DNA of 64,000 nt, from the NCBI GenBank assembly GCA_043753895.1, contig JAYUWK010000163.1, positions 3,941 through 67,940 on the forward strand, given 5' to 3'. Positions 43,905 through 51,643 of the stretch are shown in pieces. Made by a program: the position numbers and the translations under genes. Under the pieces are notes generated by a model. It was not told where the DNA came from. It ran no database searches and saw nothing but the letters and a program-made list of their open reading frames with translations. How positions within the stretch are numbered: the first letter of the stretch is position 1; the number at the start of each line of letters is the position of its first letter. This stretch comes from WLMZ01 sp043753895 (GTDB taxonomy: Bacteria > Actinomycetota > Acidimicrobiia > Acidimicrobiales > Ilumatobacteraceae).

Positions 43905-44417
43905 TCAGGCTTCGGTGGTTTGTTGCCACTCGCGTCGGAGTATCGCATAGATGAGCGTGTCCGATCGGTCTCCGTCGGCGCTGACCCATGCCTCGACCAG
44001 GCGGCCCTCCTGGCGGTAGCCACAGCGGTCGAATACCGTCTGCATCGCGGCGTTGTCGTGGCGAGTTGTTGCCTCTATGCGTACGAGCGGACGGTAGGTG
44101 TTGAACAGGTGACTCGTGAGCCACCGGACAGCCATAGTGCCGATACCGCGGCCACGCCGGAACTCAGCGAGCCGGAGGTCGAACAGTGGGCTGCCCACGT
44201 CCAGATCGGATAAGTCAAACACCCGCTCGAGTCCGACCGCCCTGTCGTCGGTTCGAACCCAGAACGACACGGTGTCGTCGTCGTTGATGCTGATGGAAGC
44301 AGCCTGTTCGCGTGTCAGCCGTGCAGTCCCGTGGAAGGGCCACTCGTTGGAGACGAACAACTCGATGATCTCGTCGGCATCATCGGGCCAGTTCACGGGT
44401 TCGAACATCACACTCAT
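43905..44417 (-). CDS. GNAT-family N-acetyltransferase
   Basis: A 170-residue acetyl-CoA-dependent acyltransferase. The acetyl-CoA loop is RRGRGIGTMAVRWL, followed by IEATTRHDNAAMQTVFDRCGYRQEG, the usual motif B. The pattern is that of RimJ/RimL-like or small-molecule acetyltransferases; the acceptor is unknown. It is convergent with the SnoaL gene, three bases apart, and diverges from the HicBA pair. Confidence 0.85.
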   Translation of the reverse strand: MSVMFEPVNWPDDADEIIELFVSNEWPFHGTARLTREQAASISINDDDTVSFWVRTDDRAVGLERVFDLSDLDVGSPLFDLRLAEFRRGRGIGTMAVRWLTSHLFNTYRPLVRIEATTRHDNAAMQTVFDRCGYRQEGRLVEAWVSADGDRSDTLIYAILRREWQQTTEA

Positions 44418-44494
44418 GGCACAAGCCTTCCATCATCTTGTGCTTCGTTGCACAGGAGATTGCGATTCACCGATGTGTCGTGTTAGATGAGTCC

Positions 44495-44722
44495 ATGACC
44501 GCCACCGGTGAAGCCGCCGAACTGACAGCGATCCTGTGGGCCGCGCCCGAGGGTGGGTTCAGCGCGTTGAACGCTGAGACGGGCACAACCTCAGAGGGGG
44601 AGACGCAGGCCGAGGCGCTGAAGAACCTCGCGGAGGCCACCGCTCTGTACCTTGAGGAATTCCCTTTGCCACTCGGTGAGCGGCCAGTCATCACGACGTT
44701 CCACATCGCCGACGTTGCCTGA
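44495..44722 (+). CDS. HicB-like antitoxin
   Basis: A 75-residue HicB-fold protein (LWAAPEGGFSALNAETGTTSEGETQAEALKNL split over the partial RNase-H-like core, then AEATALYLEEF). No C-terminal DNA-binding domain is present, so autoregulation through this protein is doubtful. ATG 44495 stands six bases behind TTAGAT. It precedes and overlaps the HicA-like gene, the reverse of the most common hicA-hicB order. Confidence 0.82.
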   Translation: MTATGEAAELTAILWAAPEGGFSALNAETGTTSEGETQAEALKNLAEATALYLEEFPLPLGERPVITTFHIADVA

Positions 44723-44936
44723 ACTCCCGCACGTCTCCGGGGCTGAGGTCGTTCGCGCTCTGGAGCGTCTGGGGTTCGTCGTAGCGCGCCAGCGTGGCAG
44801 CCATGTGATGCTGCGGCGCGGTGCGACAGGCTGCGTGGTGCCGCTACATCGCGAGGTCAAGCGGGGGACGTTGGGCGGAATCCTGCGGCAAGCAGGTGTC
44901 GATGCGGAGGCCTTCATCGCCGCACTCCGTCGCTGA
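44715..44936 (+). CDS. HicA-like mRNA interferase toxin
   Basis: A 73-residue double-stranded-RNA-binding-fold toxin. The text LPHVSGAEVVRALERLGFVV and RQRGSHVMLRRG carries the catalytic His of HicA, and the C terminus LGGILRQAGVDAEAFIAAL fits. The start is TTG at 44715, overlapping the last eight bases of the HicB gene, which keeps the toxin coupled and weakly started. The pair lies between repeat copies B and C. Confidence 0.82.
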   Translation: MPELPHVSGAEVVRALERLGFVVARQRGSHVMLRRGATGCVVPLHREVKRGTLGGILRQAGVDAEAFIAALRR

Positions 44937-44958
44937 CAAGTGGTGTTCAGAAGCCAAC

Positions 44959-45135
44959 GATGGTGTGCCACCTTTCGGTCATACCACCGAGCTGGCCGTG
45001 TTCATCGACCCCGATCTGTTGCAACACCCCGAGGTGTGGGCGGCTGCTGGCACATGGCACGACGTATTTGGCATCGAGCCACACAAGCTGGTCGAGGCCA
45101 GCGGCGGAACAGTCACCGATCTGAAGCGGGGATGA
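44959..45135 (+). pseudogene. ybaK 3'-end fragment, copy C
   Basis: Fifty-eight codons homologous to the ybaK C terminus (DGVPPFGHTTELAVFIDPD ... HKLVEASGGTVTDLKRG), in frame to a natural TGA, without the first 105 residues. The preceding bases (GTTCAGAAGCCAACGA) resemble those before copy B. The TGA overlaps the ATG of the methyltransferase gene (ATGA). Confidence 0.85.
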
Positions 45136-45956
45136 GCGCGGCGCACGAGAGTATGGTGCCGTTCATGGATCAAGAAGGGGACAGCCCGGGTTCGTACGAG
45201 GCCAACAGCGTTGACCAGCTCGAAATTATCTGGGGTGACGGCTTCATGTCCCCTGGTGGCACCGAGGAAGTCGGCCGCATCGTGGCAGGTTCGGGCATCA
45301 CTGGTGCCGATGTTCTCGATGTCGGATGCGGCACTGGTGGCGCCGCGCTTGTGCTCGCAGTGGGGCACGATGCTCGCTCGGTGACTGGCGTCGATATCGA
45401 GCCGTTCGTCATCGGCCGGGCAACTGCGTTGGCGGCGGCTCAGGGCCAGCAGCAGCGGGTGCGTTTTCTGGCGATCGAGCCTGGTCGTTTGCCGTTTGAG
45501 AGCGAGTCGTTCGACGTCGTCTTCAGCAAGGATGCGATCATCCACGTTCAGGACAAGGAGGCGCTCTACGCCGAGATGTACCGCGTGCTCCGGCCCGGCG
45601 GTCGGCTCTGCGTGGGTGACTGGCTGCGTGGTGTGGGCGACGAGCTTGACGCGCAGGTTCAGGCCTTCGTCACGTTGTCTGACGAAGGCTTCTTCATGCA
45701 GACGCTCGCCGACCTGTCAATCTTGGCGTCGAAGTTGGGGTTCGAGAATGTGGAGGTCGACGATCGCGGCAGCTGGTATCACGCCCGGGCGCAGGAGGAG
45801 TTGGCCCGGCTGGATGGAGACCTGCGTGAGGTACTCCTGACCCGCCTTGGGCAGAAGGGCTACGACAGGACCGTCGAGTTCTGGCAGGCGTTGGTCGTCG
45901 CGACTCAGAGCAGAGTGCTCAGTCCGGGGCATCTCCGGGCGCAGAAGGCCAGATAG
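45132..45956 (+). CDS. Class I SAM-dependent methyltransferase
   Basis: A 274-residue methyltransferase. Motif I is VLDVGCGTGGAALVLA, the acidic end of strand 2 is VTGVDIEPF, and FDVVFSKDAIIHVQDKEALY with RVLRPGGRLCVGDW matches the small-molecule and phosphoethanolamine-like methyltransferases. The substrate is not known. ATG 45132 overlaps the stop of repeat copy C, so the gene may have been coupled to a full ybaK in a donor genome; ATG 45153 is a later alternative. Confidence 0.86.
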   Translation: MSAAHESMVPFMDQEGDSPGSYEANSVDQLEIIWGDGFMSPGGTEEVGRIVAGSGITGADVLDVGCGTGGAALVLAVGHDARSVTGVDIEPFVIGRATALAAAQGQQQRVRFLAIEPGRLPFESESFDVVFSKDAIIHVQDKEALYAEMYRVLRPGGRLCVGDWLRGVGDELDAQVQAFVTLSDEGFFMQTLADLSILASKLGFENVEVDDRGSWYHARAQEELARLDGDLREVLLTRLGQKGYDRTVEFWQALVVATQSRVLSPGHLRAQKAR

Positions 45957-46025
45957 CCGGATAGGGATCTCCACGGCGCGATCGTACGGCGATTCGGTGC
46001 ATACGGGTTCACCTATGCTGAATGC

Positions 46026-46193
46026 ATGGAGCAGGCGCAGCCGATCGAGGACAGTCGCGGAGTCGACGTGAGCCAAATCCGTCGACAACTTCGTATGACG
46101 GTGCCCGAGCGCGTCCGATCGATGGTGGAAGTCGCGAACACCATGCTCGCAATTCAGGAGCACGCTCAGGCGTCCCTTCGCCGGACACGCTGA
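46026..46193 (+). CDS. 55-residue partner of the nucleotidyltransferase (antitoxin-like)
   Basis: A small helical protein, MEQAQPIEDSRGVDVSQ at its start, then IRRQLRMTVPERVRSMVEVAN and a basic end. Proteins of this kind (LRxTPxERLRxxxEAN) are often encoded directly before an MNT-type nucleotidyltransferase. The start is well supported: TATGCT lies exactly six bases before the ATG, and its TGA overlaps the next ATG by one base. It may be an antitoxin or DNA-binding partner; function is inferred from arrangement. Confidence 0.7.
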   Translation: MEQAQPIEDSRGVDVSQIRRQLRMTVPERVRSMVEVANTMLAIQEHAQASLRRTR

Positions 46194-46684
46194 TGTTCGA
46201 CCCTGTTCAGATCTGCCAGATCTTGAACGAGGAGGGTGTGGATTATGTCGTCGTCGGTGGGTTTGCGTCCGTCGTGCATGGCTCGTCGCTCCCCACCAGG
46301 GACATCGACGTAGTACCAGCTCGCGAACAGGACAACCTTGATCGACTCGGGCGAGCGCTTCGTCGAATGAATGCGATGATCCGCACGGCCAGCGATCCCG
46401 TGCCGGCGCCCATCGACGGCCCTTTTTTGGCCAACATGCCAGTCATGCTGAACCTCGTGACCGACCTCGGCGATGTCGATCTCACCTTCGCTCCCTCAGG
46501 TGGTTTGGGAGGCTTCAAGGAGTGGAGCGAACAGGCGACCATCGTGGAGATTGCTGACGGCCTCTCGGTATCGATCGCCGCGCTCGATGACATCATCGAC
46601 TCGAAGCGTGCTGCCAACCGACTGAAGGATCAGCGGGCACTGCCGTACCTAGAGTCTTTGCGCGATCAATTGCGCGAGGGCTGA
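46193..46684 (+). CDS. MNT/AbiEii-like nucleotidyltransferase
   Basis: A 163-residue protein of the polymerase-beta nucleotidyltransferase superfamily. The core is VVVGGFASVVHGSSLPTRDID, with the GG motif and the DxD metal pair in DIDVV, followed by a third acidic residue in VDLTFAP. Small stand-alone members often act as toxins or tRNA/protein NMP-transferases in two-gene modules. The start overlaps the upstream small gene by one base, so the pair is probably a toxin-antitoxin-like unit. Confidence 0.82.
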   Translation: MFDPVQICQILNEEGVDYVVVGGFASVVHGSSLPTRDIDVVPAREQDNLDRLGRALRRMNAMIRTASDPVPAPIDGPFLANMPVMLNLVTDLGDVDLTFAPSGGLGGFKEWSEQATIVEIADGLSVSIAALDDIIDSKRAANRLKDQRALPYLESLRDQLREG

Positions 46685-46742
46685 TCTGCGCGGGGCTGAT
46701 TTGCGGCGACCGTAGCCGTCAGCGTCGGTCGACGAGCTGTCG

Positions 46743-47132
46743 TCAGATCTGGAGGGGCTCGATGAGGTCCCAGTGGTTGCCGCACAGGTCGAGGAAGACG
46801 ACAACCTTGCCGTAGGCCTCGGTACGTGGTTCCTCGGCGAAAAGGACGCCCCGTGCAGTCCATTCAATTACCCGCTGCTCGAGGTTGTCGGTGTGCAAGA
46901 AGAACGAGACTCGACCACCGGTCTGCATGCCGATCGACGCACGCTGCTGGTCGGTCACCGCCTTGGACAGCAACAGGCCACCACCGTTGGCGCCCGGTCG
47001 CACTACTACCCAGCGCTTGTCACCGCCAAGGTCCTCGTTGGCCTCGAGTTTGAAGCCGAGCGTGTCGACGAAGAAGGCGATGGCGTCGTCGTAGTCATCG
47101 ACGACAAGGGTGGCGAGGTCAAGTCGGAGCAT
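46743..47132 (-). CDS. VOC-superfamily protein (glyoxalase/bleomycin-resistance fold)
   Basis: A 129-residue protein with two beta-alpha-beta-beta-beta modules (LDLATLVVDDYDDAIAFFVDTLGF; VSFFLHTDNLEQRVIEWTARGV; VVFLDLCGNHWDLIEP). The C-terminal GNHWDLIEP matches VOC proteins where the late Glu binds metal. The reaction cannot be assigned. It is followed by the DUF4287/DUF1801 gene region on the same strand, 12 bases apart, and lies downstream of it. Confidence 0.84.
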   Translation of the reverse strand: MLRLDLATLVVDDYDDAIAFFVDTLGFKLEANEDLGGDKRWVVVRPGANGGGLLLSKAVTDQQRASIGMQTGGRVSFFLHTDNLEQRVIEWTARGVLFAEEPRTEAYGKVVVFLDLCGNHWDLIEPLQI

Positions 47133-47144
47133 CGTCCACCAGTT

Positions 47145-47699
47145 CTAGCGGAGTTCGGCGAGACGAGCGTCGGTGATGTCGTCGAGCAGTTTCGCGTCGA
47201 TCGTCCAGTCCAATGGCACCTTGAAGGTCTTCTTGTTGAGCTCGTAGTCGGATAACTCCTTGGTGAGCTTGGCGAGCACGTCCGTACTGAACGGATTCAG
47301 GAGGAGGTGGTGCTTTGCTGCGGACAGTCCGATGACGTATTTGCCGTCGACGCGCAGCATCGGTTGGTTCCAGGCGATGACCAGTTCCAGATCGAGATGG
47401 GTCGACATAATTGCCGCGAAGATCGCCCGTGCGGTTCTGGCCGGCACGGGGTCGAGCGAGCCGAAGTAGCCCTCAGGAGTCTTGAACCGCTTCGATGTGG
47501 GCGAGTTGCGCACGTACATCACGAGGGCATTGGCATGCGCTTGGCTGAACCCGTGGTTCTCGCGCAGGTATGCGATCTGGTCGGGGTACTTCGCGTCGCC
47601 CAACTCCGCGAGCCGATCAAGCCAGAGGGAAATCGGCCCGCCGTACTTGTTCTCGATGGCGGGGAAGTACTTCGAACGGTCGCCGTCGTCGTTGGCCAT
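47145..47699 (-). CDS. DUF4287/DUF1801 two-domain protein
   Basis: A 184-residue protein. The N-terminal part (YGGPISLWLDRLAELG ... LRENHGFSQAHANALVMYVR) matches DUF4287, and the C-terminal part (LVIAWNQPMLRVDGKYVIGLSAAKHHLLLNPF) matches the DUF1801/YdhG fold. The function of the family is not known. A long inverted repeat lies upstream (47746-47769). It precedes the VOC gene on the same strand and probably shares its transcript. Confidence 0.8.
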   Translation of the reverse strand: MANDDGDRSKYFPAIENKYGGPISLWLDRLAELGDAKYPDQIAYLRENHGFSQAHANALVMYVRNSPTSKRFKTPEGYFGSLDPVPARTARAIFAAIMSTHLDLELVIAWNQPMLRVDGKYVIGLSAAKHHLLLNPFSTDVLAKLTKELSDYELNKKTFKVPLDWTIDAKLLDDITDARLAELR

Positions 47700-47745
47700 G
47701 TGCAGAGCGTAGACAACGCCCGACCGGGAGTGGTTGCGGTCAGAG

Positions 47746-47769
47746 ATCGGTCAATGGGCGATGACCGAT
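47746..47769. promoter_or_regulatory. Inverted repeat upstream of the DUF4287/DUF1801 gene
   Basis: ATCGGTCA and TGACCGAT, perfect 8-bp arms around eight bases, 47 bases upstream of the ATG at 47699 in a 162-base gap that contains no gene. It could be an operator or a terminator for the tiny gene that reads leftward into this gap. Confidence 0.4.
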
Positions 47770-47861
47770 GCTGTGCGGCTATCACCATGGGACAGCCTCG
47801 TCACCGAAATCTGAAGAGTTTGCAGGTGCTGAGGTGCCCAACACATCGGATTGGGGCCGGG

Positions 47862-48026
47862 TCAGGCCGGCAAGTAGGCGTGTGGTCTCACGCTCCCAGC
47901 GGCGATGCGCTGTTCGAGCCAGGGCAGTTGTTCGCCGCTGAGCTCGCGGTAGGCGATGAGGGCGGCCCGGGGATCTTCTCCGAGGATGTCGTCCACCATA
48001 TGGTGCAATCGGCTGCGAATATCCAT
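47862..48026 (-). CDS. 54-residue conserved-looking protein
   Basis: A short protein reading MDIRSRLHHMVDDILGEDPR, then AALIAYRELSGEQLPWLEQR and a short tail. The amphipathic helices and wording recall small actinobacterial proteins of unknown function. ATG 48026 lies seven bases behind TACCGT, matching the leaderless pattern, which supports the call. It lies 45 bases after the thioesterase stop on the same strand. Confidence 0.6.
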   Translation of the reverse strand: MDIRSRLHHMVDDILGEDPRAALIAYRELSGEQLPWLEQRIAAGSVRPHAYLPA

Positions 48027-48071
48027 ACGGGCGACGGTACGCCGGGGGTGTGGCAGCAAGTGTCGGCGCGT

Positions 48072-48707
48072 TCAGTCCGGGTCGAAGGTGGTCTGGGTGT
48101 CGGCTTGGCGCGGCTGGATGAAGATCGATGTCGCCCGCGCCACCACCTGGCCGTCGTCGGTGAGTTCGCCCGACAAGTACAGCTTGCGCCCATCGCGCGA
48201 GTCGACACGACCGGTACAGACCAGCTCGCGATGCAGCGGAACGGGCGCAACGTATCGAATCGTGAGCTCGCCGGTGAAGGCGCCCTGGCCGATGACAGCG
48301 AGCACCGAGCCGAGGATGTCATCGAACAGTGCGGCCACGATGCCGCCGTGACAGCGCTCGGGGGCGCCTTCGTGCGCAGGCCCGAACGTGATGGTGGCGC
48401 GCACCCCATCGCCATGGCGACGAACCTCGGGCTCGAGACTCCACGGGCTGGCAACGCCTGAGATCGGCCGGTCGGCCCAACTGGGGACGAGCTCGCCCTC
48501 GTGAACCGGGCTGTCCCAGTGCTCGTGGAAACCAGCCTTCTCGCGAGCGCGATGCTCGCCGCCTGCGAGTTGCGCGGAGAAATCCACGAGCGTCGAGGTC
48601 ATCGAGTCGAGCAGCGCGTCGTCTGCCTGATGACCAATGACGTCGTGGCCGAACTGGCGAAGCGCTTCGCCGAGGTGGGCTCGAGAAATGGAGGGGGAGT
48701 TGGTCAC
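48072..48707 (-). CDS. PaaI-like hotdog-fold acyl-CoA thioesterase
   Basis: A 211-residue thioesterase that probably cleaves an acyl-CoA. The hotdog domain occupies the second half, with RCHGGIVAALFDDILGSVLAV as the central helix and ELTIRYVAPVPLHRELVCTGRV as the core strands. The first 70 residues are helical and not typical of the short PaaI proteins. The GTG start lies 10 bases from regulon operator 4, and TAGATT within the operator arm can serve as its -10 box. It diverges from the amidohydrolase. Confidence 0.85.
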   Translation of the reverse strand: MTNSPSISRAHLGEALRQFGHDVIGHQADDALLDSMTSTLVDFSAQLAGGEHRAREKAGFHEHWDSPVHEGELVPSWADRPISGVASPWSLEPEVRRHGDGVRATITFGPAHEGAPERCHGGIVAALFDDILGSVLAVIGQGAFTGELTIRYVAPVPLHRELVCTGRVDSRDGRKLYLSGELTDDGQVVARATSIFIQPRQADTQTTFDPD

Positions 48708-48716
48708 GAAAGAGAA

Positions 48717-48733
48717 TCTAACGCCGCGTCAGA
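48717..48733. promoter_or_regulatory. Regulon operator copy 4 (TCTAACG-CCG-CGTCAGA)
   Basis: One mismatch in the left arm compared with the other copies. It lies in the 59-base gap between the divergent thioesterase and amidohydrolase genes. It overlaps the thioesterase -10 box and lies just upstream of TACGGT (48748-48753), the amidohydrolase -10 box, so it could control both directions. Confidence 0.78.
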
Positions 48734-48766
48734 TTCTTCGCCGAAGGGGGGACTACGGTTGGGTGT

Positions 48767-49969
48767 ATGGCTGACGCACGCACCCAGAGACCAGCACAGA
48801 TCGACTTCAAGGCCTTCGACGCCGACAACCATTACTACGAAGCGCTCGATGCATTCACCCGTCACGTGCCCAAGGGAATGCAGCCCCGCTGTGTGCAGTG
48901 GTGCGAGATCGACGGCCGTAAGTACCACGTAGTCGGTGGGCGCGTCAGCCGTGCAGTTGCAAATGCAACATTCAACCCGATCGCCAAAGCGGGAGCGATG
49001 CACGAGTACTTCCGCGGCAACCCCAACGGTCGCAATCCGCTTGAAATGCTTGCCGATCGTGAGCCCATTCCCGCCGCCTACCGCAATCGCGACGCACGAG
49101 TAGCGGTCCTCGACCAGCAGAACCTCGAGGCATGCTGGCTGTTCCCCACGCTGGGCATCCTCTACGAGGAGCCGCTCAAGCACGACATCGAGGCCGTGAC
49201 CACCACATTCCGGGCGTTCAATCGCTGGCTCGACGAGGATTGGGGGTGCAACTATCAGAACCGCATCTACGCGGCGCCTTACATCACCCTTGCCGATGTG
49301 AACTGGGCCTGCGAGGAACTGGACTGGGCGCTTGATCGCGGCGCTCGCTGCATCGTGATGCGTCCTGCCGCACCGACAACGGCGTCAGGCCCGCGCCCGG
49401 TGAGCCACCCGATGTTCGATCCGTTCTGGGCGCGCGTCAATGAGGCTGGCATTACGGTGGTGGCCCATGCCGGCGACAGCGGATACAGCACGAACGGCTA
49501 CGCGGTCGATGGCTTCGGTGCCACGTTCGGCAGCGGCTACGGCCCCACCGTGAAGGCGTTTCACATCGAGCGCGCCGCGTACGATTTTCTCATCACACTG
49601 TGCTTCGACAAGTTGTTCGAACGCTTCCCGAACCTACGTATCGCCTCGGTGGAGAACGGCTCGGAATTCCTGCCCGACCTCGTGCGCAAGCTGAAGAGCT
49701 ACGACGGCCGCATGCCCGGCTACTTCAAGCACAACCCCGTCGAGCAGTTCCGCGAGCATGTGTGGATCAACCCGTTCTGGGAGGACAACCCAAACGAGAT
49801 CGCCCAGATCGTCGGCGCCGACCGGGTGCTGTTCGGCAGCGACTGGCCCCATATCGAGGGCATGCCGCAGCCGCTTGACTACCTCAGCGAGCTCACCAAG
49901 TTCAGCGACGCCGAACGACAATTGATCATGCGCGACAACGTGCGCGAACTCACCCGTCTCGCCGCCTGA
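48767..49969 (+). CDS. Amidohydrolase-2 (ACMSD-like) family protein
   Basis: A 400-residue metal-dependent TIM-barrel hydrolase or decarboxylase. It opens with FKAFDADNHYYEALDAFTRH in place of the usual DxHxH strand, and continues with AGITVVAHAGDSGYS, RIASVENGSEFLPDLVRKL and LFGSDWPHIEGM carrying the late Asp ligand. Such proteins occur in actinobacterial lipid-catabolic clusters, where the reaction is often unknown. ATG 48767 stands seven bases behind TACGGT and downstream of operator 4. Confidence 0.86.
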   Translation: MADARTQRPAQIDFKAFDADNHYYEALDAFTRHVPKGMQPRCVQWCEIDGRKYHVVGGRVSRAVANATFNPIAKAGAMHEYFRGNPNGRNPLEMLADREPIPAAYRNRDARVAVLDQQNLEACWLFPTLGILYEEPLKHDIEAVTTTFRAFNRWLDEDWGCNYQNRIYAAPYITLADVNWACEELDWALDRGARCIVMRPAAPTTASGPRPVSHPMFDPFWARVNEAGITVVAHAGDSGYSTNGYAVDGFGATFGSGYGPTVKAFHIERAAYDFLITLCFDKLFERFPNLRIASVENGSEFLPDLVRKLKSYDGRMPGYFKHNPVEQFREHVWINPFWEDNPNEIAQIVGADRVLFGSDWPHIEGMPQPLDYLSELTKFSDAERQLIMRDNVRELTRLAA

Positions 49970-49995
49970 GCCCGCTCGGCCTCGATCAATCCAGA

Positions 49996-51579
49996 TCAGC
50001 CGTTGAGGTCGGCCAGGGCGGTGTCCTTGGCCCAGCGATAATCGGGCTTGCCCGCCGGTGAACGCACGATTGCGTCGACCGTGGTGAGCCGGCGCGGCAC
50101 CTTGTAACCGGCGATGTGGCCGCGGCAGTGCTCCTGCAGTGCCTCCAGCGATGGAGCGGTGCCGACGCGTGGCTGCACCACGGCAGCGACTGTCTCGCCG
50201 AAGCGTTCGTCGGGCACGCCGATGACCACGGCATCAAAGACCTCGGGGTGGCTCTTCAACGCGTTCTCGACCTCCTCGGGGAAGATCTTCTCGCCGCCGG
50301 AATTGATGCACACCGAACCGCGTCCGAGCAGGGTGATGGTGCCATTGGCCTCGAGTCGGGCGAAGTCGCCGGGGATGACGTAGCGCTTGCCGTCGGGCGC
50401 CGTGATGAACGTGGCGGCGGTCTTCTCGGGGTCCTTGTAGTAACCGAGGGGCAGGTTGCCGCTGCGCGCCAGGCGGCCGATCTGGCCGGTGCCGGGCGGG
50501 ATGGGGTTGAGGTCATCGTCGACGACGATGGTTTCCTTGATCGCGGTCACGGTGGGTCCGCCTTGGATTGGCGTTCCACGAGTGACCATGCTGATGCCGT
50601 TCGCACCGCCTTCACTGGACCCGATGGAGTCGGTGATCACGATGTTGGGGAACGTGTCCAAGAACGCGTCTTTCAGGCCTTGGCTGAATAGCGCGGCAGT
50701 GGATGAGATCGCGAACATGCTGCTGGTGTCGCGCGCATCGGGTTTGGCGATCATCTCGTCCATCAATGGCCGAGCCATCGCGTCGCCGGTGATCATCAAG
50801 AGGTTCACGCGCTCGACCTCGATGAGGCGCCACACCTCGGCCGCGTCGAAGCGGTCCATCAAGACGATGCGGTTGCCGGTGAAGCTGCCGCCCATCACGC
50901 TCCATTGCGCCGCCCCGTGCATGAGCGGCATCGTCGGCAGGCTGGTCATCGCGAACGCATTGCCCTTCTCGATGAACTCGCTGGGGTCCTGCATCACGTG
51001 CCCCGAGCGCAGGTCGATGCCACCGCCGAGGGCCATGAGCACGTCCTGATGACGCCACACCACGCCCTTGGGCATGCCCGTGGTACCGCCGGTATAGAGG
51101 ATGTAGAGGTCGTTGTTGCTGCGTCGCCCGAAGTCGCGCGCCGGTGACTGCCCGGCCAACGCACCCTCGTAGTCGGGACCCATCACCAACACATGCGTAA
51201 GCATCGGCGAGTGCGGCCGCACGCCGGCGACCCGGTCGACGAACTCGGCGGCCACGACCAACGCCTTCAGATCAGCGTTCTGGAAGATGTAGGCCAGTTC
51301 GTCCTCGACATAGCGGTAGTTGATGTTCACCCACACGGCGCGCAGCTTGAACACGGCCCACAACGTCTCGACCCATTCGACACAATTCAGCGCGTAGATA
51401 CCCACGTGGTCGCCGGGCCCGACGCCCTGCGCGGCGAGATGGTGGGCGAGTTGATTGGCACGTGCGTCCATCTCGCCATAGGTGAGCCGGGTATCGCCGC
51501 ACACGATGTAGTCGCGGTCGGGCCAGGCGTCGACAGCCTGTTCGAAAAGATCTGCCAGGTTGAACGTCGTTGCCGCCAT
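49996..51579 (-). CDS. Acyl-CoA ligase (FadD-like)
   Basis: AMP-forming CoA ligase of 527 residues. It shows LYILYTGGTTGMPKGVVWRH, DSIGSSEGG, PGDFARLEANGTITLLGRG and SPAGKPDYRWAK with the catalytic Lys. It is close in wording to the ligase at 23296-24867, which is under the same operator type. ATG 51579 is preferred over the open frame up to 51642 because homology starts with FNLADLFEQAVDAWPD. It converges with the amidohydrolase and diverges from the SDR gene. Confidence 0.9.
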   Translation of the reverse strand: MAATTFNLADLFEQAVDAWPDRDYIVCGDTRLTYGEMDARANQLAHHLAAQGVGPGDHVGIYALNCVEWVETLWAVFKLRAVWVNINYRYVEDELAYIFQNADLKALVVAAEFVDRVAGVRPHSPMLTHVLVMGPDYEGALAGQSPARDFGRRSNNDLYILYTGGTTGMPKGVVWRHQDVLMALGGGIDLRSGHVMQDPSEFIEKGNAFAMTSLPTMPLMHGAAQWSVMGGSFTGNRIVLMDRFDAAEVWRLIEVERVNLLMITGDAMARPLMDEMIAKPDARDTSSMFAISSTAALFSQGLKDAFLDTFPNIVITDSIGSSEGGANGISMVTRGTPIQGGPTVTAIKETIVVDDDLNPIPPGTGQIGRLARSGNLPLGYYKDPEKTAATFITAPDGKRYVIPGDFARLEANGTITLLGRGSVCINSGGEKIFPEEVENALKSHPEVFDAVVIGVPDERFGETVAAVVQPRVGTAPSLEALQEHCRGHIAGYKVPRRLTTVDAIVRSPAGKPDYRWAKDTALADLNG

Positions 51580-51598
51580 CGGGCTAGTTGAGCACATT

Positions 51599-51615
51599 TC
51601 TGACGTGTCGTCAGA
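51599..51615. promoter_or_regulatory. Regulon operator copy 5 (TCTGACG-TGT-CGTCAGA)
   Basis: Perfect 7-bp arms, 19 bases upstream of the ligase ATG and 28 bases upstream of the SDR ATG, in the shared 64-base promoter region. Confidence 0.82.
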
Positions 51616-51627
51616 TACGTGAGCGGC

Positions 51628-51642
51628 GTGACACGCTGTCAC
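51628..51642. promoter_or_regulatory. Second palindrome at the SDR start (GTGACA-CGC-TGTCAC)
   Basis: Perfect 6-bp arms ending one base before the SDR ATG. Its position over the expected -10 to +1 region suggests another operator, different in sequence from the TCTGACG type. Confidence 0.5.
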
Positions 51643-51643
51643 G

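Noticed and set aside
44241..44270. tRNA T-loop-like text (GGTTCGAACCC)
   Set aside because: It lies within the GNAT coding region and no cloverleaf can be built around it.
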